This document shows, in pieces, positions 1 through 6,376 of a stretch of 6,376 nt of DNA. This stretch comes from Euryarchaeota archaeon UBA596 (GTDB taxonomy: Archaea > Thermoplasmatota > Poseidoniia > Poseidoniales > Poseidoniaceae). Under the pieces are notes generated by a model. The model was not told where the DNA came from and made no database searches. It saw only the letters and a program-made list of their open reading frames with translations. How positions within the stretch are numbered: the stretch's first letter is position 1; each line of letters begins with the position of its first letter. A program made the position numbers and the translations under genes. Where the stretch lies: positions 1-6,376 of the forward strand of contig DAGQ01000039.1 in NCBI GenBank assembly GCA_002498205.1. Reading direction: 5' to 3'.

Positions 1-2131
1 TGGTTAGGATTTTTTTAAATTTTTTAAATCCTTTTTCTTCTTCATAATTTTTAAAGTTTGATTGGTTATTGGAAGCTTTTAAGTTATTACTTGAGATATT
101 GGTATATTCTTTGGACTCTACCCCTTTGTACGAATCTACAAAATTTTGTTCTAAAGAACTAATTCTTCCTTCATCAATGGAGGAAATAGGGCCATCAATA
201 ATTACTTCAGCTTCTGGAACATCTCTTGGTTTAATTTTAGAAATAACATTATCGTTAGGATTCCAAGGAGTAAAGTCAAAACCTATCATTTCATTTTGTG
301 AAGGAGATGTTGCTAAAAGTTGCATATATTGCGGAATCAAACCCTTGATTTCTACTAATAAGTTAGGTTTTTTCAATTTCAATAAAACTTCTTCAGCAAG
401 AATTGTATTTCTATTCCATGGAAGAGGTTTTAGCCTCTTAATTAATTTTTCATATTCATGAATATTTTTATTTATTTCATTTTTCGACTTCATTAATTTA
501 TTAGGATTTTCATTTCTCATTAGGATTAAATCTTCAATATTCCATTTTTTATTTCTTAAATCTTCAAGCCATAAATCAATTTCTATCATCAATCTTTCTT
601 TAAGTCCTTTAGTCGAATTATATTGATGTGATGAATAAGAACGAGCATTATCTTTAATCAAATTTTCAAATTCTAATAAAGTTAAATTTCCAGTATCTAT
701 CTTTAAATCGTTTTTTAAATTTAACCACTCGTTTTCAAGCATTTTTCTGTGCCTTGCATTCCTCATTTCTATTTTTGAAATCCATTGTAATAATTCATTT
801 ACACTCTCTTCAGTAGGAGTTTTCTCTGAAATTCTTTCTAACCACTCATTTCTTTTATTTTTATTATTAAAACTTAAATCTAAATTATTTAATTGATCTT
901 TTGCCTCTACAATTTTTTCAAAAATTATGGAGATATTTCTCATTTCATTTTGTGCTAATACAGGATTTGTCTCATTAAGCCACTCAACTTCCTTTAATTC
1001 AAATCCTTTATTCTTCCATCTTGTAATTTTGGAACGAACTTCTTCTTCAACCAAGGAACTTCTTTTCTCTAATTCTATGACTAAATCGTTAATTTCATAT
1101 TTTTCTGATAGATTTCCAAATTCAATTAAAGTTACAGCATCTTCTTCAGGCCAAATAGACAATTGTTTTTGTAATCTCGCCCATATTTGTTTATACTCCT
1201 CAATATTCTGAGAAATATTACTCATTTGTGCTTCCCTATGCAAAAGCTCATCTGCTAAAATTGGAATATGCACATTTAGATTAAAACCCTCCTGTACCCA
1301 TTTTGAAAATTGATTGTTGATGTTTTGTAATCGATTTAAAAAATTATTTTCAGCATTTTTTATACGTTCAATCAATGAATCAAACTCAACCTCAGATCTT
1401 GTTTTTGTTAATAACAACCTCTGTTGATTATAATCAGCGGCAGTACCCGAATCAAAACGCCCAATTGTACGATTAATCCTCCTTTCAAGTTGCATATGTT
1501 TTTCATCTAAATGTTGTAATTTCTCTAATGTATCAAATCTCTCTTCTAAATTCAAATCATTAAATCCTTGCATCTCAAAACCATGTTCAGATAATAATGA
1601 TGCCATGTTATCTAATGTTGCAATACGCTCACTTTGTCTGAGCTCAATATCATCAATTTTCTTATTAAATTCATCAAATTTCTCTGGAGTCTCAAATAGG
1701 TGTAAAATTTCAGAAATATATGCACTCATGCTTGAATCAAGGGCATCTAACCTTTTTAGAATTAAATTTAGATATTCTCCTCTACCCATAGAATCCCACA
1801 AGATTTTATTATTTTTAGCAGTGGAAATCCATGGTAAATGTCTTAAAATTAATGAATCAAACTCATTTTGAACCTCATTTGATTTTTCAGCGAATTCCAA
1901 TTTTTTTAATAGTGAAATACGTTCAACTTCTAAACGACTTGGCAAATCATTTATTTTATTTTTTAAATTTTTAGCGAGTGACAAATCTTTTTCATACTCC
2001 TCAATAATTGAACTTGCTCGACTTGCATTTCTTTCTAATTTATTTACTATATTTTTTGTATTAAATCCCTGAGATTTAATTTCATTTATACGACTTTGCC
2101 ACCAAGACTCAGAACTAATTGAATCAGACAT
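1..2131 (-). CDS. Long coiled-coil protein with Gly-Phe helical repeats (C-terminus beyond window)
   Basis: Reading the minus strand from an ATG at 2131-2129 gives 710 codons with no stop before the left edge, so the gene is partial at its 3' end. The product is rich in Glu, Lys, Asn, Leu and Ile, has heptad-like helical stretches throughout, and shows no signal peptide or membrane helix. At least five segments begin with Gly-Phe (or Lys-Trp) followed by a helix with a Tyr-Glu or similar core, at about residues 22, 184, 282, 376 and 529. From memory, similar W..xGF/GY-headed helical repeats occur in large archaeal coiled-coil proteins. Residues after about 605 become Asn/Ser/Pro-rich and look disordered, perhaps a linker to a further domain off the window. 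A purine-rich AAGGGGG lies 10 bases before the ATG and supports this start. The gene is transcribed away from the TPR genes. I recognise no catalytic motif. A structural or scaffold role is inference, and a remote SMC-like protein is unlikely because no Walker A is seen near the N-terminus. Confidence 0.93.
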   Translation of the reverse strand, partial: MSDSISSESWWQSRINEIKSQGFNTKNIVNKLERNASRASSIIEEYEKDLSLAKNLKNKINDLPSRLEVERISLLKKLEFAEKSNEVQNEFDSLILRHLPWISTAKNNKILWDSMGRGEYLNLILKRLDALDSSMSAYISEILHLFETPEKFDEFNKKIDDIELRQSERIATLDNMASLLSEHGFEMQGFNDLNLEERFDTLEKLQHLDEKHMQLERRINRTIGRFDSGTAADYNQQRLLLTKTRSEVEFDSLIERIKNAENNFLNRLQNINNQFSKWVQEGFNLNVHIPILADELLHREAQMSNISQNIEEYKQIWARLQKQLSIWPEEDAVTLIEFGNLSEKYEINDLVIELEKRSSLVEEEVRSKITRWKNKGFELKEVEWLNETNPVLAQNEMRNISIIFEKIVEAKDQLNNLDLSFNNKNKRNEWLERISEKTPTEESVNELLQWISKIEMRNARHRKMLENEWLNLKNDLKIDTGNLTLLEFENLIKDNARSYSSHQYNSTKGLKERLMIEIDLWLEDLRNKKWNIEDLILMRNENPNKLMKSKNEINKNIHEYEKLIKRLKPLPWNRNTILAEEVLLKLKKPNLLVEIKGLIPQYMQLLATSPSQNEMIGFDFTPWNPNDNVISKIKPRDVPEAEVIIDGPISSIDEGRISSLEQNFVDSYKGVESKEYTNISSNNLKASNNQSNFKNYEEEKGFKKFKKILT
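428..2104 (-). repeat. Five diverged Gly-Phe-headed helical repeats within the coiled-coil gene
   Basis: These are protein-level repeats; the DNA is too diverged to show them. Copies lie at about residues 10-60 (nt 2104-1952, QGFNTKNIVNKL), 177-222 (nt 1603-1466, HGFEMQGFNDLNL), 272-320 (nt 1318-1172, EGFNLNVHIPIL), 366-415 (nt 1036-887, KGFELKEVEWLN) and 518-568 (nt 580-428, KKWNIEDLILMRN). The shared plan is an aromatic or hydrophobic residue, then Gly-Phe-Asn/Glu, a short hydrophobic segment ending in Leu, and a helix of roughly 25 residues. That helix carries EEYEKDL, EEYKQIW, IFEKIV or HEYEKLI and ends near a Leu-rich turn. Copy 5 has Lys-Trp in place of Gly-Phe. Boundaries were judged by eye. 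Confidence 0.7.
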
Positions 2132-2315
2132 TTATACAAAGCCCCCTTAACTATGTTAATGTCAATACAGGCCCCTAATTAGAATTCACGGTTTATTTTG
2201 CTGATTTTTCATTAAATTCAATAATTTTGTATTGTTCAGGCCCATCATTTCGACACATTAAATTGTAAAGTTGTTTTCACTACTTCTAGCGCAGTTATTT
2301 TAGAGGGGATTTTTC
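2132..2315. promoter_or_regulatory. Divergent intergenic region with promoters for both flanking genes (inferred)
   Basis: This 184-bp AT-rich gap separates two divergently read genes, so both promoters should lie within it. For the leftward gene, the minus strand carries AAAATAAA about 60-70 bases before the ATG. For the rightward gene, ATTAAATTG at 2257-2265 is a possible archaeal TATA element that would place a transcript start near 2290. Neither is a strong match. CTAATTAG at 2175-2182 is an 8-bp perfect palindrome directly followed by GAATTC. No RNA gene or ORF is evident here. Confidence 0.45.
2303..2310 (+). promoter_or_regulatory. Shine-Dalgarno site for the 2316 gene
   Basis: GAGGGGAT lies five bases before the ATG at 2316. 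It differs at one base from GAGGTGAT, the classic complement of the 16S rRNA 3' end. It is the best ribosome binding site in the window and fixes the start of the downstream gene. The other plus-strand genes here lack anything comparable. Confidence 0.75.
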
Positions 2316-2831
2316 ATGTCGAAAGAAGTTAAAAATAATTTTTGGGTTTGGTTTGGATATATCTTAATTTTGTTTTCATTAATGATTCCAAATGAAGAGG
2401 GTGTTTTAGTCTGCTGTTCAGGAATATTCGTACTATTTCTTGGCTATTCGATTAAAAATCAGGCTAAAAAAAATCAATTATTAGTAATCCAATCACCCGC
2501 CTTTCAACCCTCACCGATACTAGTATCTCCTCCTCCATTTGTACAACAACAACCTCCACCAAAAGTTGTTATCAATCAATCAACAACTTCAGAAGCAATC
2601 AATTCCAATGAAGACAATATTAATTGGGAAGAAAAAGCCCGAAATTTAGAAATTGCAAGAGATTGGGAAAAATCAGCAGAAGCCTATCAAAAAGCAGGCC
2701 TATTTTCCGAAGCAGGGAGAATTCGTAAAGAATATTTAGAGAAAGACGACTCCCAAGTTAAAATTCACGTAGATCGGATTGGCCACAATATCCAAGATAG
2801 TGTATATATGGAAGAATCAGAAAATAAATAA
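2316..2831 (+). CDS. Small two-helix membrane protein with proline-rich linker and TPR-like hairpin
   Basis: The product is 171 residues. Residues about 9-24 and 28-46 are hydrophobic and form a tight membrane hairpin, with charged NEEG between them and Lys-rich flanks on both sides (SKEVK before, KNQAKK after). By the positive-inside rule both termini should be cytoplasmic. Residues 60-84 are Pro/Gln-rich, a flexible linker. Residues 105-141 form an amphipathic two-helix unit (ARDWEKSAEAYQKAGLFSEA) typical of a single TPR or SEL1-like hairpin. The tail, residues 147-165, has an alternating hydrophobic pattern (VKIHVDRIGHNIQDSVYM) that suggests a beta strand rather than helix. The start is fixed by the GAGGGGAT site. 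I do not recognise a named family. A role in tethering a partner protein to the membrane is inferred from architecture and from the adjacent large TPR gene, 98 bases downstream on the same strand. Confidence 0.9.
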   Translation: MSKEVKNNFWVWFGYILILFSLMIPNEEGVLVCCSGIFVLFLGYSIKNQAKKNQLLVIQSPAFQPSPILVSPPPFVQQQPPPKVVINQSTTSEAINSNEDNINWEEKARNLEIARDWEKSAEAYQKAGLFSEAGRIRKEYLEKDDSQVKIHVDRIGHNIQDSVYMEESENK

Positions 2832-2846
2832 TTAAATATTTCGCGA

Positions 2847-2886
2847 TTTATAATTTAGTCATCAAACAGGCATTAAAGTATACTTT
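2847..2886 (+). promoter_or_regulatory. Candidate promoter and 12-bp palindrome upstream of the TPR gene
   Basis: Two elements occupy the 98-bp gap before the TPR gene. TTTATAAT at 2847-2854 resembles an archaeal TATA box and would put a transcript start near 2877, leaving a leader of about 50 bases. AAAGTATACTTT at 2875-2886 is a perfect 12-bp palindrome that would overlap that start, a position suited to an operator. In AT-rich DNA either could be chance. No Shine-Dalgarno sequence precedes the ATG at 2930. Confidence 0.35.
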
Positions 2887-2929
2887 TCAGCCGCAGACCA
2901 TAAAACCACAATAATGTCGCTGTGTTCCG

Positions 2930-5236
2930 ATGGATTATCTATTGTTGACATTAATTTTGCTTTTAGGGGCTCTTTCGGGTACTGTAATTTGGTGGATGCT
3001 ACGTAACGAAGCAAGAATTCGATTATTACAAATTGACCTTGCTGCAGATAGGGCGGAAATGCGCTCAGGACTTTCTAGAATGGAATCTTCAATCAATGTA
3101 ATGAACTTATCATCTGAAGCAATATTGCAGAGTAATCCAGAAAATCAAGGTGCAATTGCAATTCATACAATATTAAAAAAAATAGAAACTCAAATTGATG
3201 CGGGGTTGAGCGATTCAGACACTGCAGCATCTAATGCTAAGGAGTTACATTCAGCAATGAGAATGTTACTAAAAAGTGTAGAAATAGATGGTGATTTAGG
3301 TAAGGAGCCACAATCACTTCAACCAGGTGCTCTTAACTTAACAGACAGACTATTTTCATTATTAGAAAATATGAACATAGAAGCATCCTCACTAGGGCTT
3401 AATACTTTGGAATTTGCAAAATTAGGAGAATTATTGTATCGATGTGGACATTTAGAATGGGCATATTCATGTTATCAATCCGCTATAGCAAAAACACCGG
3501 GACATACAGTAAGCCTAAGCTCACTTTCCCATTTAGCCAAACAAGAAGGTAATTTAGAATTACAATTAGATTGGATTGAAAAAATGATAGAGCATGATCC
3601 CGATAATTCAGATCTATTAAGATCTCATGCATCACTTGTGATTCAGAGCGGAGTCGATGAAGAAAGGGCCGAAAGAGATATGTTAAGATTAGAAGCAATG
3701 GGGAAAGATACACCTGCAGATCAAAGCTTACTTTCGGGTTTAAGGAGTCGTTCGGGCTCACCTCAAGAAACAATAGAAAGGTTAGAAAAAATACTAGAAA
3801 AAGAGCCAGAAAGAGCAGAAGACTGGTTTTTAAAAGCAAAAATGCACGTCAAATTATCTGAATTTGATGATGCCCTTATTTCAGTTGATGAAGCGATAAA
3901 AACACACAGGCAATTTGGCGAAGCCTGGGCCCTTAAAGCGAATCTATTGGCAGATAATGCGTTATTCCAAGAAGATGCCCTTAGGGCTGCAAGACATGCA
4001 GTGGCTTTGAATGCTGGAGGTACCGAACTAATACTTCTTAAAGCAGATTTAGTTGCATTAGAGGAAGGAGAAATAAGTGCTAGCGAAACATTACAATCAG
4101 CCTTAGAAGCAAACCCAGATAATGATGAATTAAGATCACATATTGCTAATTTACTTAGGGAGGGCGGTGAATTAGAACTCGCTGAAAAATTACTCAATGA
4201 AGCCCCCATTCAAACCTCCATAATTCATGTAGCAAGGGCGAGAATACAATTAATGTATGCAGATATGCAAAGAGATGGAACAGGAGAAACAGATGAAATG
4301 CATATTGCAGTTGCAAAACAATCATTTGAAACAGCAATTGAATTAAATCGAGAATCTGGAATTGCTTGGCTTGGAATTGCTAGATGCGAAAGGTTGCTTA
4401 GAAATTTTGAAATTGCAAATGAATCATTAGATAGAGCATCAAGACTTCTTGATGGCGAATCAAGTGTGTATGCAGAGTCTGCATTATTAGCATTAGATAC
4501 TGGAGATTTAGTAGAAGCAAATCGATTAATTGAAGCGGCGGCGGTAGGATTGGAAGATACCGCATTAATTGCTTATTTAAGAGGTAATTTAGATTGTATG
4601 AATGGTAATTTTATTTCAGCTAGAAACCATTTTGATGATGTACTAGAAAGACACGATCCATTACATGTTAGAGCGCGGTTGAACCGTATAGCCGCGAGTT
4701 TAGCACTTGGACTACACGACAGTGCATTAGATGATTGCCGTATATTGTTAGACCTGGCACCAGAATTAACACTAGCAAAATGTAGAATGGCCGACGTATT
4801 AATGTTAGTTGCAAATTGGGAACCAGCGAAACAATTTTGGACAGAAATTTTAGAATTAAATGGCAATCACCCCCATGCATTAACACAATTAGCAGCATGC
4901 AATATTGCTTTAGGGACTCCAGACCAAGCAGAAGCTCCACTCAATAAAGCAATTAGATTAGACCCCAAGTTTTCCCCCGCTTGGCATAATAGGGGGTTAT
5001 TATATCTTGAATGGGGAGAGGAAGATGCAGCAATTCAAGATTTTGAGACTACGATAAAGGTGGACCCAGACCATATAGATGCACGTTTACATTTGGCATC
5101 TATCCATCATTCCGCAGAAAGGTGGAAAAAAGCCGCACCATTGTGGAGACAGGTTTTAGATATTGATTCAGATAATGATGTAGCAAGACAAAGATTAAGT
5201 CAATGCGAAGCACAAATTTCAATTCAATCTAGGTAA
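2930..5236 (+). CDS. Membrane-anchored tetratricopeptide repeat protein
   Basis: The product is 768 residues. Residues 3-23 are a single hydrophobic helix, followed by WWMLRNEARIR. The positive charge behind the helix suggests an uncleaved anchor with the bulk of the protein in the cytoplasm. Residues about 24-120 are charged and helical, probably coiled coil. From about 158 to 755 the sequence is built of 34-residue TPR units. The clearest start near residues 160, 295, 330, 476, 580, 613, 647, 681 and 715, with typical units such as AWHNRGLLYLEWGEEDAAIQ and the Pro at unit ends (LDPKF, VDPDH, HDPDN, NPDND). Central units (about 400-545) are more diverged. TPR arrays form superhelical scaffolds that bind peptides or partner proteins; no enzymatic domain is seen. 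The ATG at 2930 opens directly onto the anchor and has no Shine-Dalgarno site. The gene ends in tandem TAATAA. The specific partner is unknown; the neighbouring membrane TPR-like protein is a candidate. Confidence 0.96.
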   Translation: MDYLLLTLILLLGALSGTVIWWMLRNEARIRLLQIDLAADRAEMRSGLSRMESSINVMNLSSEAILQSNPENQGAIAIHTILKKIETQIDAGLSDSDTAASNAKELHSAMRMLLKSVEIDGDLGKEPQSLQPGALNLTDRLFSLLENMNIEASSLGLNTLEFAKLGELLYRCGHLEWAYSCYQSAIAKTPGHTVSLSSLSHLAKQEGNLELQLDWIEKMIEHDPDNSDLLRSHASLVIQSGVDEERAERDMLRLEAMGKDTPADQSLLSGLRSRSGSPQETIERLEKILEKEPERAEDWFLKAKMHVKLSEFDDALISVDEAIKTHRQFGEAWALKANLLADNALFQEDALRAARHAVALNAGGTELILLKADLVALEEGEISASETLQSALEANPDNDELRSHIANLLREGGELELAEKLLNEAPIQTSIIHVARARIQLMYADMQRDGTGETDEMHIAVAKQSFETAIELNRESGIAWLGIARCERLLRNFEIANESLDRASRLLDGESSVYAESALLALDTGDLVEANRLIEAAAVGLEDTALIAYLRGNLDCMNGNFISARNHFDDVLERHDPLHVRARLNRIAASLALGLHDSALDDCRILLDLAPELTLAKCRMADVLMLVANWEPAKQFWTEILELNGNHPHALTQLAACNIALGTPDQAEAPLNKAIRLDPKFSPAWHNRGLLYLEWGEEDAAIQDFETTIKVDPDHIDARLHLASIHHSAERWKKAAPLWRQVLDIDSDNDVARQRLSQCEAQISIQSR

Positions 5237-5239
5237 TAA

Positions 5240-5271
5240 AAATACACAAATGATATTTGTAAGTATTTTTT
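5240..5271 (+). terminator. Hairpin plus T run after the TPR gene
   Basis: AAATACACAAAT (5240-5251) pairs with ATTTGT (5255-5260) and GTATTT (5263-5268) around a GAT loop. This gives 12 base pairs with a two-base AA bulge, and a run of six T (5266-5271) closes it. It starts three bases after the TPR stop and ends nine bases before the next ATG. It is all but free of GC, so the stem is weak. Archaeal termination depends mainly on T runs, which fits. It could instead act within a leader of the downstream gene. Confidence 0.5.
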
Positions 5272-5280
5272 GGCCTGTGC

Positions 5281-5826
5281 ATGAGTGGTCTTGAACCTGG
5301 AGATATGGCTCCAGAATTTAATCTGAAAAATGCAAATAGTAAAGAAAATTTAGTTTATACTTCGCTTGATGATGTAATGGGCACTAATGGTGCAATAATC
5401 GTTTTTGAATGCAACCATTGTCCTTACGTTGTTGGATCTATTGATCGTATTAATAAAATAGCAAATTATTCCTTAGAAAATAATATTGGTTTTGTGGGGA
5501 TTAATTCTAACGATGCAATTAATTACCCTGACGACTCATTCGAAGCAATGCAAAAAAGAGCGATGAAAGGAATGCCTTATGGATATCTTCATGATGAAAC
5601 TCAAGAAGTTGCAAAAGAATGGGGTGCAGAAAGGACACCTGAATTTTATTTACTAGATTCTAACAAAGTAGTTGTTTACAGGGGGAGGATGGACGACTCA
5701 CCCAAAAATCCGATGCATGCAACAACTAGTGAATTATTGGACGCGGTTAATGCATTAATTTCTAATGAAAGTTTAATTTTAAATCGTACAAATAGTATCG
5801 GCTGTTCTGTAAAATGGAAGGTGTGA
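5281..5826 (+). CDS. Thioredoxin-fold (AhpC/TSA-like, TlpA-like) redox protein
   Basis: The product is 181 residues with a complete thioredoxin fold. The N-terminus (LEPGDMAPEFNL) is the usual peroxiredoxin/TlpA-type opening. The active site is FECNHCPYV, with the redox pair C44-x-x-C47. GINSND at 73-78 and the cis-proline in RTPEFYLLD (P120) complete the catalytic cleft. VVYRGRMDD (131-139) is the last strand plus the conserved Arg-Asp turn. The tail ends in GCSVKWKV with a third cysteine, C175, which from memory is typical of this thioredoxin-like family (often GCSIKWK). No signal peptide is present, so it should act in the cytoplasm as a thiol-disulfide oxidoreductase or thiol peroxidase-like protein. 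The physiological substrate cannot be read from sequence. It starts nine bases after a T run, with no Shine-Dalgarno site, and its 3' end overlaps the methyltransferase gene, which suggests co-transcription. Confidence 0.96.
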   Translation: MSGLEPGDMAPEFNLKNANSKENLVYTSLDDVMGTNGAIIVFECNHCPYVVGSIDRINKIANYSLENNIGFVGINSNDAINYPDDSFEAMQKRAMKGMPYGYLHDETQEVAKEWGAERTPEFYLLDSNKVVVYRGRMDDSPKNPMHATTSELLDAVNALISNESLILNRTNSIGCSVKWKV

Positions 5827-6376
5827 TATTGCGCCTTGGTATACCAGCACGTATTTTTGCTATGATGTTGAAACTTCTACCAGGTCGCGTGGGAGATCGA
5901 ATGTGGAGATGGTGGTATCAAAGACTAGCTAAAAGAGATGCATGGGGTACTTTAGACTTCATGAATTATGGTTTTGTAGATGATACGTTACTAACTCTAT
6001 CAGAAGAAGATGAAAAATCAAGATTATTTATTCAACTTTATAATATGAATATTAGAGAATTAGATCTCAGTGGAAAACAAGTATTGGAAGTAGGTTCGGG
6101 TAGAGGAGGAGGAGCAAGTTGGATTGCTAGAACATATAATCCAAACATGCTCACTGCAATAGATTATTCACCACAAGCAGCTAAGATGTGTTCACGTAAA
6201 TTTTCTAACGTCACAAATCTTAAATTTTCTGAAGGAAATGCAATGAAAATGATTTTTCAGGATAACACCTTCGATGTAGTATACAATGTTGAATCCAGTC
6301 ATTGCTATAGTAATATGGATGCTTTTAGCAGAGAAGCTTTCCGTGTTTTAAAACCAGGAGGGAAATTTGCTTGGAC
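5814..6376 (+). CDS. Class I SAM-dependent methyltransferase, Methyltransf_11 type (3' end beyond window)
   Basis: The visible 187 residues include the SAM-binding core. Motif I is VLEVGSGRGGG (90-100), the acidic ribose-binding residue is D117 in TAIDYS, and FDVVYNVESSHCY (153-165) is the post-II strand. FRVLKPGGKFAW (176-187) ends the window, so the C-terminal part of the fold is missing. The NVESSHCY element recalls small-molecule and lipid methyltransferases such as the mycobacterial phthiotriolone dimycocerosate enzyme; the substrate here is unknown. Residues 1-40 before the core are hydrophobic and basic with a Trp cluster (RMWRWWYQRLAKR), which may bind membrane or a lipid-like substrate. 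The ATG at 5814 overlaps the preceding stop by 13 bases. GTG at 5823 and TTG at 5829 are in-frame alternatives. TTG would sit just behind AAGGTGTGAT, so the start is unsettled. Confidence 0.94.
   Translation, partial: MEGVILRLGIPARIFAMMLKLLPGRVGDRMWRWWYQRLAKRDAWGTLDFMNYGFVDDTLLTLSEEDEKSRLFIQLYNMNIRELDLSGKQVLEVGSGRGGGASWIARTYNPNMLTAIDYSPQAAKMCSRKFSNVTNLKFSEGNAMKMIFQDNTFDVVYNVESSHCYSNMDAFSREAFRVLKPGGKFAW

Noticed and set aside
69..1871. Short plus-strand frames at 69-461, 927-1211 and 1605-1871
   Set aside because: They are antisense to the continuous minus-strand coiled-coil gene. Their Ser/Phe/Leu-rich products are what the complement of Glu/Lys/Asn-rich codons gives, and none has a ribosome binding site or recognisable domain.
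1..2131. SMC/Rad50-like ATPase identity for the coiled-coil gene
   Set aside because: The N-terminal region lacks a Walker A motif (GxxGxGKS/T) and a globular ATPase head; coiled-coil content alone is not evidence for this family.
2914..3006. ATG at 2914 as an alternative or overlapping small gene
   Set aside because: It is out of frame with the TPR protein and reaches a stop after about 30 codons with no plausible domain. The ATG at 2930 opens directly onto a well-formed membrane helix.
2930..3040. RmuC-type nuclease identity for the large anchored protein
   Set aside because: The N-terminal anchor followed by charged coiled coil superficially resembles RmuC, but the rest of the protein is TPR repeats with no RmuC nuclease domain.
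3483..4940. Minus-strand frames at 3483-3839, 3763-4209, 4573-4866 and 4668-4940
   Set aside because: They are antisense to the TPR gene, which has clear repeats throughout. The Ser- or Leu-rich products are artefacts of the complementary codons, and they overlap each other.
1..6376. CRISPR array, tRNA, rRNA, transposase or attachment site
   Set aside because: I saw no spaced direct repeats, no cloverleaf-like sequence, no transposase motif and no long terminal inverted repeats. The gene content is ordinary chromosomal coding.

Overview
The window is AT-rich with dense coding, and looks like chromosomal DNA of a marine planktonic archaeon. My best guess is a Marine Group II-type euryarchaeote (Poseidoniales and relatives). 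This is inferred from the low GC, the arginine AGA preference, the long coiled-coil protein with recurrent Gly-Phe repeats, the membrane-anchored TPR proteins and the very short intergenic gaps. There is no rRNA or other marker gene, so a low-GC marine bacterium cannot be excluded.

Layout. Positions 1-2131 (minus strand) hold one uninterrupted reading frame of 710 codons that runs off the left edge. It encodes a long, charged, mostly helical coiled-coil protein with at least five diverged copies of a Gly-Phe-headed helical repeat. A 184-bp divergent gap follows (2132-2315). Four genes then read rightward. The first (2316-2831) is a small protein with two membrane helices, a proline-rich linker and one TPR-like hairpin. 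The second (2930-5236) is a 768-residue protein with one N-terminal membrane helix, a coiled-coil stretch and about a dozen TPR units. The third (5281-5826) is a thioredoxin-fold protein with a CNHC active site. The fourth (5814 to the right edge) is a class I SAM-dependent methyltransferase that overlaps the third by 13 bases and is cut by the window end.

Functional reading. The first three genes all encode helical, protein-binding architectures (coiled coil, membrane plus TPR, membrane plus long TPR). They could form a membrane-associated scaffold, but that rests only on proximity and architecture. The thioredoxin and methyltransferase genes are probably co-transcribed because they overlap. 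A hairpin followed by a T run sits between the TPR gene and the thioredoxin gene and may separate two transcription units. I see no mobile element, CRISPR array, tRNA or rRNA.
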